Source of the DNA: Erythrobacter sp. UBA3075
Lineage (GTDB): Bacteria > Pseudomonadota > Alphaproteobacteria > Sphingomonadales > Sphingomonadaceae
Length of the DNA stretch: 5,190 nucleotides
Assembly (NCBI GenBank): GCA_002367375.1
Contig: DFBR01000087.1
Span: forward strand, 1 to 5,190
Direction of reading: 5' to 3'
The position numbers and the translations under genes are program-made. The stretch's first letter is position 1, and every line of letters starts with the position of its first letter. Of the stretch, positions 1-5,190 are shown in pieces. The notes beneath the pieces were generated by a model. It was given only the letters and a program-made list of their open reading frames with translations, was not told the DNA's origin and ran no database searches.

Positions 1-2084
1 GGAATGCCCAATTCGTCCGCCTCCAGCCTGCGGATCTCGTCGCGCAATCGGCCTGCTTCCTCGAATTCGAGATCGGCAGCGGCGTTGCGCATGCGTTTTT
101 CGAGGTCTTCGATGTAGGCGCGCAGATTGTGGCCGACGAGGTTGTTGACCTCTGGATCGCCTGTTTCGATGAGCACACCATCACGCGCTGCGGTGTCGGC
201 GACGATGTCCTGAATGCCGCGCTTGATCGTGGTTGGCGTGATGCCGTGTTCTTCATTGTAAGCGCGCTGCTTTTCGCGGCGGCGTTCGGTTTCCGCCATC
301 GCGCGTTCCATGCTGCCGGTGATCCGATCAGCATAGAGGATGACCTTGCCATCCACGTTGCGCGCGGCGCGGCCAATCGTCTGGATGAGCGAGGTTTCGG
401 AGCGCAGGAAGCCTTCCTTGTCAGCGTCCAGAATGGCCACCAGCCCGCATTCGGGAATGTCCAAACCTTCGCGCAGCAAATTGATCCCGATCAGCACGTC
501 ATAAACGCCCAGCCGCAAGTCGCGGATCAGCTCGATACGCTCCAGCGTTTCCACGTCGGAATGCATATAGCGCACGCGCACGCCCTGTTCGTGCATGAAC
601 TCGGTCAAATCTTCGGCCATGCGCTTGGTCAGCGTGGTGACGAGGGTGCGATAACCCTTGGCGGCAGTCGCCTTGCACTCGGCAATGCAATCCTGCACCT
701 GATCTTCGACCGGCTTGATCTCCACCGGCGGGTCGATCAGGCCGGTAGGGCGAATGACCTGTTCGGCAAATACGCCGCCGGTCTGCTCCATTTCCCAGCT
801 TCCTGGTGTGGCGGAAACAGCAAAGGTCTGTGGACGCATCGCATCCCATTCGTTGAAACGTAAGGGACGGTTGTCGATGCAACTGGGCAAGCGGAAGCCG
901 TGTTCCGCCAGTGTAATCTTGCGGCGGTGATCGCCTTTCGACATCGCGCCGATTTGCGGCACTGTCTGGTGGCTCTCATCGACGAAAAGAAGCGCGTTTT
1001 CGGGTAGATATTCGAACAGCGTCGGTGGCGGTTCGCCGGGCAGACGGCCGGTCAGGAAGCGCGAATAGTTCTCGATGCCGTTGCAGCTGCCTGTGGCCGC
1101 AATCATCTCAAGGTCGAAATTGGTGCGCTGCTCCAGCCGCTGCGCTTCAAGCAGTCGGCCTTCTTCGTGCAATTCCTTAAGCCGTTCGGTCAGTTCAAAT
1201 TTGATCGCATTGGCGGCCTGCTTCATCGTCGGGCCGGGCGTGACGTAGTGGCTGTTGGCGTAGATGCGCACCTTGTCCAGTTTGGTACCTTTCTTGCCGG
1301 TCAGCGGATCGAATTCGGCGATTTCCTCGATATCGTCGCCGAAGAAGCTGATGCGCCAGGCGGTGTCTTCAAGGTGGCTGGGGAACAGCTCCAGATTGTC
1401 CCCGCGCACCCGGAAACAGCCGCGCGCAAAGGCGGTGTCATTACGCTTGTATTGCAGCGCGACGAGCTTGCGGATGAGTTCGCGCTGGTCGATGCTGTCG
1501 CCAGCTTTCAGGTCGAAGATCATCGCCGAATAGGTCTCGACCGAGCCGATCCCGTAAAGGCAGGAAACCGAGGCCACGATGATCACATCGTCCCGCTCCA
1601 GCAAGCTCCGTGTAGCCGAGTGGCGCATCCGGTCGATCGCCTCGTTTACCGAGCTTTCCTTCTCGATATAGGTATCGGAGCGCGGGACGTAGGCCTCGGG
1701 CTGGTAGTAATCGTAATAGCTAACGAAATACTCGACCGCGTTCTCCGGAAAGAAGCTTTTGAATTCGCCATACAGCTGCGCGGCAAGGATTTTGTTGGGG
1801 GCGAGGATAAGCGCAGGGCGCTGCAATTGCTCCACCACCTTGGCCATGGTGAAGGTTTTGCCGCTGCCGGTAACACCCAGCAGGACCTGCGTCTGTTCGT
1901 CATCTTTTGCTGATTGAACCAGCTCCGAAATCGCGGTCGGTTGATCGCCCGCAGGCTCATAATCGGACACCAGTTTGAACGCTTTTCCGCCCAGCGACTT
2001 TTCGGGCCGCGCGGGCTTGTGCGGGGTGAATTCGCCCGTTGTGTCAGGCTCTTCCAGCCCGCGTCTGATTACCAGTTCTGCCAT
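1..2084 (-). CDS. uvrB: UvrABC excinuclease subunit B, 3' end cut by window edge
   Basis: UvrB is the ATP-dependent, damage-verifying subunit of cytoplasmic nucleotide excision repair: it is loaded by UvrA, then recruits UvrC for dual incision. The minus strand reads open for 694 complete codons from an ATG at 2084-2082 with no stop before the window edge. Visible motifs in order are Walker A GVTGSGKT (residues 70-77), the aromatic damage-probing beta-hairpin around [18 protein letters not shown] (123-140), the DESH Walker B box (369-372), SATP motif III (424-427), the Q-T-I-G-R-A-A-R-N helicase motif VI (568-576) and a UVR-type coiled-coil segment (about 655-688) used for UvrC or UvrA contact. 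All catalytic motifs look intact. The N-terminus has about 34 residues before the region matching the start of E. coli UvrB. The ATG is chosen because this extension reads as normal coding sequence; no good ribosome binding site is visible in front of it. Only the extreme C-terminus is missing. Identification is secure. Confidence 0.98.
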   Translation of the reverse strand, partial: MAELVIRRGLEEPDTTGEFTPHKPARPEKSLGGKAFKLVSDYEPAGDQPTAISELVQSAKDDEQTQVLLGVTGSGKTFTMAKVVEQLQRPALILAPNKILAAQLYGEFKSFFPENAVEYFVSYYDYYQPEAYVPRSDTYIEKESSVNEAIDRMRHSATRSLLERDDVIIVASVSCLYGIGSVETYSAMIFDLKAGDSIDQRELIRKLVALQYKRNDTAFARGCFRVRGDNLELFPSHLEDTAWRISFFGDDIEEIAEFDPLTGKKGTKLDKVRIYANSHYVTPGPTMKQAANAIKFELTERLKELHEEGRLLEAQRLEQRTNFDLEMIAATGSCNGIENYSRFLTGRLPGEPPPTLFEYLPENALLFVDESHQTVPQIGAMSKGDHRRKITLAEHGFRLPSCIDNRPLRFNEWDAMRPQTFAVSATPGSWEMEQTGGVFAEQVIRPTGLIDPPVEIKPVEDQVQDCIAECKATAAKGYRTLVTTLTKRMAEDLTEFMHEQGVRVRYMHSDVETLERIELIRDLRLGVYDVLIGINLLREGLDIPECGLVAILDADKEGFLRSETSLIQTIGRAARNVDGKVILYADRITGSMERAMAETERRREKQRAYNEEHGITPTTIKRGIQDIVADTAARDGVLIETGDPEVNNLVGHNLRAYIEDLEKRMRNAAADLEFEEAGRLRDEIRRLEADELGI

Positions 2085-2173
2085 GCGCCGTGATATGGAG
2101 ATCGCAGGCGGGTTCGGCAATTCTTTACCGCAATTGGAGTATGTCTATTGGCAAGCGATCGCAGAGATGTTCC
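2085..2173. promoter_or_regulatory. Divergent intergenic region between uvrB and the lipoprotein array
   Basis: These 89 bases lie between the two divergent start codons, so they should hold the promoter of uvrB (leftward) and probably that of the lipoprotein array (rightward). No convincing -35/-10 pair is visible on either strand. Things that can be seen are the 8-base palindrome GCGATCGC at 2155-2162, two GCAATT direct repeats near 2117 and 2130, and, read toward uvrB, AAAG-N7-GAAC around 2112-2126. The last matches only one half of the alphaproteobacterial LexA consensus GAAC-N7-GAAC. Regulatory function is inferred from position only. Confidence 0.4.
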
Positions 2174-2401
2174 ATGAAACACACCATATTTGCCCAATTG
2201 CTCGCTTTGACGATGCTCGCCGGGTGCGCGCAGGGCTCGCGGGACAACCCCGACAACACGCCGCTCCAAGGCGAATGGGAAGTAGCAAGAACAATCGATA
2301 GCTCCACGCTGGATGGAACAGTCACAGCACTGGGTGATGACGGAGTTCACGTGCTCAAGATGATTCTGGTGCAGGAGCGGACACGTATCGGCGACTGCTG
2401 A
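2174..2401 (+). CDS. Miniature DUF3617-like lipoprotein (75 aa, internally shortened)
   Basis: This is a predicted outer-membrane lipoprotein of unknown function. The signal peptide is short, with a hydrophobic core and the lipobox L-A-G-C; the modified cysteine is residue 18, and Ala at +2 favours sorting to the outer membrane by the E. coli Lol rule. The mature part is only 58 residues. It keeps the two ends of the domain seen in the next three genes: PLQGEWEV (residues 30-37) corresponds to their PGEY/PGRY motif, and it ends in RIGDC directly before the stop, matching their terminal VGDC. The middle, with three of the four conserved cysteines, is absent. The ATG at 2174 is preferred over in-frame ATGs at 2090 and 2141 because it begins the signal peptide and has AGAG 7 bases upstream. 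No frameshift explains the short length, since the whole gene is only 228 bases. It could be a functional small lipoprotein or a decaying paralogue. Confidence 0.65.
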   Translation: MKHTIFAQLLALTMLAGCAQGSRDNPDNTPLQGEWEVARTIDSSTLDGTVTALGDDGVHVLKMILVQERTRIGDC

Positions 2402-2492
2402 AGGCTGACGATGAGGCTGCGCGCGATGCACGCTTGCCCCGCGCGCCGTGATACGTCACTTTGCATCGCGACACGTACAAGGGGAAAATATC
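2402..2492. other. Spacer between the miniature and the first full-length lipoprotein gene
   Basis: This 91-base gap contains an 8-bp GC hairpin with one bulged T (2415-2423 pairing with 2440-2447) that is not followed by a T tract, so I do not call it a terminator. It also contains a small dyad, GTGATACGTCAC at 2448-2459 (GTGA and TCAC arms with a 4-base centre). The only -35/-10 pairing I could build (TTGCAT at 2461, GAAAAT at 2484) would start transcription past the ATG, so no promoter is called. The two flanking genes may be co-transcribed. Confidence 0.3.
2479..2484 (+). promoter_or_regulatory. Ribosome binding site fixing the lipoprotein start at 2493
   Basis: AAGGGG ends 8 bases before the ATG at 2493. 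It favours this start over the in-frame upstream ATG at 2448, which would add 15 residues in front of the signal peptide and bury it. Confidence 0.75.
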
Positions 2493-3059
2493 ATGCGCAT
2501 CTCGACCATTCTTATTGCCACATCGGCTCTTGCCCTCGCGGCTTGCAGCGATTCCACCACGACGGTCGATGACCCGTCTGATCCGGAACAGATCGCTGCT
2601 GCTTCGGCCGATCTGCCCACCCCGCAGCCGGGTGAATATCGCACCACGGGTGAGCTGGTGGAATTTGATCTTCCCGGCGCGCCAGAGGAAGAAGTCGAGA
2701 TGATGCGCGGCTTTATGGAAATGGGCGCATCTCAAACGCAGACCATGTGCATTACCGAAGCAGAAGCCGAGCAAGGCTTCGACGAATTCCTGTCCGCCAT
2801 GCAGGACATGCCCGACGATTGCGAGTTCAGCGAGTTCACTGTGGAAGGCGAAACGCTGGATGCGACCATGATGTGCGATGATGGCGCGGGCAGCACAGGA
2901 ACCGTGCAGTTTGCGGGTACAGTCAGCGAAACCGGCCAGGATATGACCGTCTCCATGGATATGACCGACGCGAATGAGGGCCGGTCCATGCGCATGGTTA
3001 TGCGCAATCAGTCCGAACGTGTCGGGGACTGCTCGGCAGACAGTGAAGCCGCCGGTTAG
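2493..3059 (+). CDS. DUF3617-like lipoprotein, Met-rich (188 aa)
   Basis: This is a predicted outer-membrane lipoprotein of unknown molecular function. The signal peptide has a lipobox L-A-A-C with Cys18 as the lipid site and Ser at +2. An acidic, low-complexity linker follows (about 19-42). The domain starts at PQPGEYRTTGELVEFDLPG (44-62) and ends near RVGDC (176-180), with a short Ser/Ala/Glu tail after it. Four domain cysteines (86, 110, 128, 180) occur in the same order in the two following genes, as expected for two disulfides in the periplasm. This pattern fits my memory of the DUF3617 family, whose members share a PG-W/Y motif near the start and a terminal G-x-C; the family name should be taken as likely, not proven. 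The protein is methionine-rich: 16 Met in 188 residues, clustered at 70-77, 103-106, 126-127, 151-157 and 166-170. The gene is followed by a strong intrinsic terminator. Confidence 0.88.
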   Translation: MRISTILIATSALALAACSDSTTTVDDPSDPEQIAAASADLPTPQPGEYRTTGELVEFDLPGAPEEEVEMMRGFMEMGASQTQTMCITEAEAEQGFDEFLSAMQDMPDDCEFSEFTVEGETLDATMMCDDGAGSTGTVQFAGTVSETGQDMTVSMDMTDANEGRSMRMVMRNQSERVGDCSADSEAAG

Positions 3060-3113
3060 GACACCAGTCGCAGCCTGCTCCACATTGGGACGCAGCTGTC
3101 AAACTCGACCGAT

Positions 3114-3152
3114 CCGGCCCGCCTGCGATTGGCAGCGCGGGCCGGTTTCTTT
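3114..3152 (+). terminator. Strong rho-independent terminator
   Basis: A perfect 9-bp outer stem is formed by CCGGCCCGC (3114-3122) and GCGGGCCGG (3137-3145). It is extended inward by CTGC (3123-3126) pairing with GCAG (3132-3135), with one bulged C at 3136 and a 5-base loop (3127-3131). TTTCTTT follows immediately at 3146-3152. The layout is a textbook intrinsic terminator on the plus strand, 54 bases after the stop of the preceding lipoprotein gene. There is no matching T tract on the minus strand. It should separate the first two lipoprotein genes from the next two. Confidence 0.9.
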
Positions 3153-3194
3153 AGGAATACCCGCAATCCGGCGGCTCAAGGCTGTCTGAATAAC

Positions 3195-3200
3195 GGGGAA
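3195..3200 (+). promoter_or_regulatory. Ribosome binding site for the lipoprotein gene at 3206
   Basis: GGGGAA lies 5 bases before the ATG at 3206, which itself begins the signal peptide. Both observations agree on this start. Confidence 0.7.
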
Positions 3201-3205
3201 TTACA

Positions 3206-3733
3206 ATGCGCGAGATTTATGCCTTTCCGCTGCTGGCCGCCTTTGCGCTGGCCGCTTGCGCAGATGATGCTGCAATCGACGAAGAGCTGGCCGCAGGCGA
3301 TGTCGATGTTGCAATCGCGGATAATGGCGTGATGCCGCAACCCGGCGAATACACCACGACCGAAACACTCGTCGAACTTGATGCGCCCGGCATGACCGAG
3401 GAGAGCATCGCCGAAATGCGCGCTGCATTCGAGGATGGCGTGCAGGACCCGCACCTCTATTGCGTTACCGAAGAAACCACGCGTGAACAGTGGCTGTCCG
3501 ACATGACCGAAGCCGATTGCACGCTGTCGCGCTTCAATGCCGATGGCAATGAACTGACCGGCGTCATGTCGTGCACTTCCGAAGAGAGCCTCAACGGCCG
3601 CATCGAGCTTGGTGGGCGCACGGCGGAAGAGGGATCGAACCTGACGATGACCTATGCCTTCCCCACGGCTGCGGGCGAAGGAACGTTGCGGATGCAGGTT
3701 GTGGCCGAAAAAGTGGGCGATTGCGGCGGCTGA
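3206..3733 (+). CDS. DUF3617-like lipoprotein (175 aa)
   Basis: This is a predicted outer-membrane lipoprotein and a close paralogue of the gene at 2493. The signal peptide ends in the lipobox L-A-A-C with Cys18 and Ala at +2. A very acidic Asp/Glu/Ala linker follows (19-41). The domain begins with MPQPGEYTTTETLVELDAPG (43-62), which aligns closely with the PQPGEYRTTGELVEFDLPG of the upstream gene. The four conserved cysteines are at 86, 105, 123 and 173, and the protein ends KVGDCGG. It has few methionines compared with the copy at 2493. Its stop is 19 bases before the next ATG, so it is probably co-transcribed with that gene. Because a terminator lies just upstream, it needs its own promoter between about 3153 and 3195 or readthrough; I see no clear promoter there. 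Function is unknown. Confidence 0.88.
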   Translation: MREIYAFPLLAAFALAACADDAAIDEELAAGDVDVAIADNGVMPQPGEYTTTETLVELDAPGMTEESIAEMRAAFEDGVQDPHLYCVTEETTREQWLSDMTEADCTLSRFNADGNELTGVMSCTSEESLNGRIELGGRTAEEGSNLTMTYAFPTAAGEGTLRMQVVAEKVGDCGG

Positions 3734-3752
3734 TTGTGGCAGGTTGTGCGTG

Positions 3753-4325
3753 ATGAAACGCCCAACCTTGATTTTTCCGCTCCTCGCGACCGCCCTGGCC
3801 GCGCCTGTTGTTACCACCTCCGCTCAAGATTCCGGCTCGCCGCCAGCTATTGCAGTGATCGGGGTTGAGCAGGACGGGGAAGGCGAGTTCCCTTGGCCCG
3901 ATTTCATCGAAACCGATCCGCTTCCCGGTCGCTATCGCACGACATTCACCATTGAAGACATGAGCTTCCCTGCCTTTGACGGCGGGAAGGAAGAACCGGC
4001 GATGGCCGATGCTCTGCAACCGGAAATGGAACCCGATATCGATCACATCTGCCTCGCCGGTCCGCCAGACCGCTCGATCTGGGCCAATGAGTTTGGTGGC
4101 GATGATTGCAGGACGCTTGAAACCAGCGTGGAGGGCAATGAATTCAATGTAGTCTTGCGATGCGAAGGCGGGATGGGGCCCGGCACCATGAACGCCCGCA
4201 TCTCCGGCACAGCGGGAGAGCAGGGGTTGGACATGCGGATCGTGATGCAAGTGCCGCAGGGTGAAATGGGCAAGATGCGGATGAGTATGCGCGTGCAGCT
4301 CGAACGTGTGGGCGATTGCGAATAG
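3753..4325 (+). CDS. Secreted DUF3617-like protein, non-lipoprotein (190 aa)
   Basis: This is a predicted soluble periplasmic (or secreted) member of the same paralogue set. The N-terminus MKRPTLIFPLLATALAAPVV is a Sec signal with no lipobox cysteine; the likely signal peptidase I site is T-S-A before Gln25. A linker of about 30 residues precedes LPGRYRTTFTIEDMSFPAF (57-75), which corresponds to the PGEY motif of its neighbours. Four cysteines (100, 119, 137, 189) keep the order of the lipoprotein copies, and the protein ends ERVGDCE. The C-terminal half contains spaced methionines (161, 165, 172, 175, 177, 179). The ATG at 3753 is chosen because it starts the signal peptide and has AGG 9 bases upstream; a GTG directly before it is possible. 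The 19-base gap from the previous stop indicates one operon. Function is unknown. Confidence 0.85.
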   Translation: MKRPTLIFPLLATALAAPVVTTSAQDSGSPPAIAVIGVEQDGEGEFPWPDFIETDPLPGRYRTTFTIEDMSFPAFDGGKEEPAMADALQPEMEPDIDHICLAGPPDRSIWANEFGGDDCRTLETSVEGNEFNVVLRCEGGMGPGTMNARISGTAGEQGLDMRIVMQVPQGEMGKMRMSMRVQLERVGDCE

Positions 4326-4387
4326 CGCGGGGCGCCCAAACTCGGCGTTAATTGTGCCGTCACTCCAATTCCTGTAATTGCAGGCAC
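4326..4387. other. Spacer before the hydrolase gene with overlapping dyads
   Basis: No intrinsic terminator is visible after the stop at 4325. The spacer holds TGTGCC (4353-4358), which can pair with GGCACA (4383-4388) across a 24-base loop, and the near-palindrome CCTGTAATTGCAGG (4371-4384). The two dyads share bases 4383-4384, so both cannot form at once. TAATTG occurs twice (4349, 4375). Any regulatory role is speculative. Confidence 0.3.
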
Positions 4388-5190
4388 ATGTTCCCGGTTC
4401 AGGCCGATACCCAGACCACCGCCCAACGCATCCGCCGCACTGCGGACGGCGCTGCGGGTGCTGTGGCGCAGCGCATTCGGCTGCTGCGGGGCAGAAGTCC
4501 CGATGGCGCTCATGCTCCGCCGTTAAAGCTGCTCTATGCCGAATTGGGCGCCATGGTGGAGCCTGTTCTGCGCCGCTTGCGCCCGAAATTGCCAATCGAA
4601 CAGTCGGCCAATCCGCGTGTCGTCATCTTATTGCCGGGATTCGCCACTGGTCCCACGCGCATGCGCTATATGGCGCAGCAGCTTGAGCGGGCCGGGCATA
4701 TCGTCAAACGCTGGGGCCTTGGCCACAATCTGGGACCGACGGATGAGACTTTGGGCCTGCTGTCGGACCGCATCTGCAATGTCAGCGAGCGATACGGGCA
4801 GAAAGTCGTGCTGGTCGGCTGGAGCCTTGGCGGCGTGTTCGCTCGCGAAGTGGCCAAGATCAATCCTGACCATGTTGCCAAAGTCATCACTATGGGATCG
4901 CCGTTCAGCGATACGCCCTATTCCAACAACATCTGGCGCGCCTATCAGGTGGTGGCCGGTCATTCGGTAGAGAATCCGCCGATCCCCGCCGATCTGCAGG
5001 CCAAGCCGCCGGTTGAAACCGTGGCCTTCTGGAGCCCGCGTGATGGCGTGATTTCGCGCCGGGCAGCTTGCGGTAGTTCCGACGAGCGTGACCGCGCCGT
5101 GGCGCTGCGCTGCACTCACCTGACCTTCCCCACGTCGCCCGATTGCATCATGGCAGTGGTGCGCGAATTGGAAGGTGACGGGAACCCACT
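4388..5190 (+). CDS. Alpha/beta hydrolase (esterase/lipase-like), 3' end cut by window edge
   Basis: The frame is open for 267 complete codons to the window edge. RVVILLPGFATGPTRMRYMA (77-96) has the LPGF oxyanion-loop strand. GWSLGG (144-149) is the nucleophile elbow of the G-x-S-x-G type, giving Ser146 as nucleophile. FWSPRDGVI (214-222) supplies the likely acid Asp219, and the RCTHLTF stretch supplies the likely His244, both in the order and spacing expected for an alpha/beta hydrolase triad. No signal peptide is visible, so a cytoplasmic enzyme is likely. The first 70 residues are Arg/Ala-rich and not recognised. The substrate cannot be read from the sequence; hydrolysis of a carboxylic ester or acyl group is inferred from the fold only. 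The start is uncertain: AGG lies only 3 bases before the ATG at 4388, and an in-frame TTG (4352) and a later ATG (4553) are alternatives. The gene follows the secreted-protein gene by 62 bases and may share its transcript. Confidence 0.87.
   Translation, partial: MFPVQADTQTTAQRIRRTADGAAGAVAQRIRLLRGRSPDGAHAPPLKLLYAELGAMVEPVLRRLRPKLPIEQSANPRVVILLPGFATGPTRMRYMAQQLERAGHIVKRWGLGHNLGPTDETLGLLSDRICNVSERYGQKVVLVGWSLGGVFAREVAKINPDHVAKVITMGSPFSDTPYSNNIWRAYQVVAGHSVENPPIPADLQAKPPVETVAFWSPRDGVISRRAACGSSDERDRAVALRCTHLTFPTSPDCIMAVVRELEGDGNP

Noticed and set aside
129..863. Plus-strand open frame of 244 codons opposite uvrB
   Set aside because: It lies wholly antisense to intact uvrB motifs; long antisense frames are expected in GC-rich coding DNA, and the translation shows no recognisable domain or signal.
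1167..1913. Plus-strand open frame of 248 codons opposite uvrB
   Set aside because: Same reason: antisense to the UvrB ATPase region, with no domain, no ribosome binding site and a composition typical of a codon-bias shadow.
2415..2447. GC hairpin between the first two lipoprotein genes as a terminator
   Set aside because: It is an 8-bp stem with a bulge and a large loop, and there is no T tract after it.
2461..2489. Promoter TTGCAT-N17-GAAAAT before the gene at 2493
   Set aside because: The implied start of transcription falls after the ATG and the -10 match overlaps the ribosome binding site.
2355..3083. Minus-strand open frame of 242 codons opposite the Met-rich lipoprotein gene
   Set aside because: The plus strand has a ribosome binding site, a lipobox signal peptide and paralogous motifs; the His/Arg/Gly-rich minus-strand translation has none of these.
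2174..4325. Toxin-antitoxin, defence or bacteriocin-immunity cassette explanation for the small exported genes
   Set aside because: All four share one envelope-protein pattern with signal peptides; no toxin, DNA-binding regulator, nuclease or transporter is present, and no mobility signs flank them.
4326..4350. EcfG-type stress promoter (GGAAC-N16/17-CGTT) before the hydrolase, prompted by CGTT at 4346
   Set aside because: No GGAAC exists at the required distance upstream.
3591..4595. Minus-strand open frame of 334 codons, the longest complete frame in the window
   Set aside because: It runs antisense across the ends of three plus-strand genes that are each supported by conserved motifs, and its translation is low-complexity His/Ala/Arg-rich without a recognisable fold.

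Overview
The window is GC-rich, densely coding bacterial chromosome. The UvrB residue pattern, in particular an N-terminal extension of about 34 residues absent from E. coli UvrB, together with acidic, small secreted proteins, suggests an alphaproteobacterium, most likely Sphingomonadales (Erythrobacteraceae-like). That taxonomic call is inference from recalled sequence character, not from a search.

Layout. Positions 1-2084 on the minus strand hold almost all of uvrB, the damage-recognition helicase-like subunit of UvrABC nucleotide excision repair; its 3' end runs off the left edge. An 89-base intergenic region (2085-2173) separates it from a divergent plus-strand cluster. The cluster has four consecutive genes (2174-2401, 2493-3059, 3206-3733, 3753-4325) for small exported proteins that look like DUF3617-type paralogues. 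They share a PGEY/PGRY-type N-terminal motif, a C-terminal (V/I)GDC motif and, in the three full-length copies, four cysteines in the same order. The first three have lipoprotein signal peptides with the lipobox cysteine at residue 18. The fourth has a signal-peptidase-I type signal. The first copy is a 75-residue miniature lacking the middle of the domain. A strong intrinsic terminator (3114-3152) splits the array into two likely transcription units. From 4388 to the right edge is a partial alpha/beta hydrolase (esterase/lipase-like) with a visible Ser-Asp-His triad.

How the parts relate. uvrB is housekeeping, and nothing in the sequence ties the lipoprotein array to DNA repair beyond divergent adjacency. 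The array looks like a local expansion and diversification of one envelope protein family of unknown function. The most unusual items are the miniature copy and the change of export route inside the array. I see no mobile element, CRISPR array, tRNA or rRNA, and no evidence for a defence or other multi-gene system.
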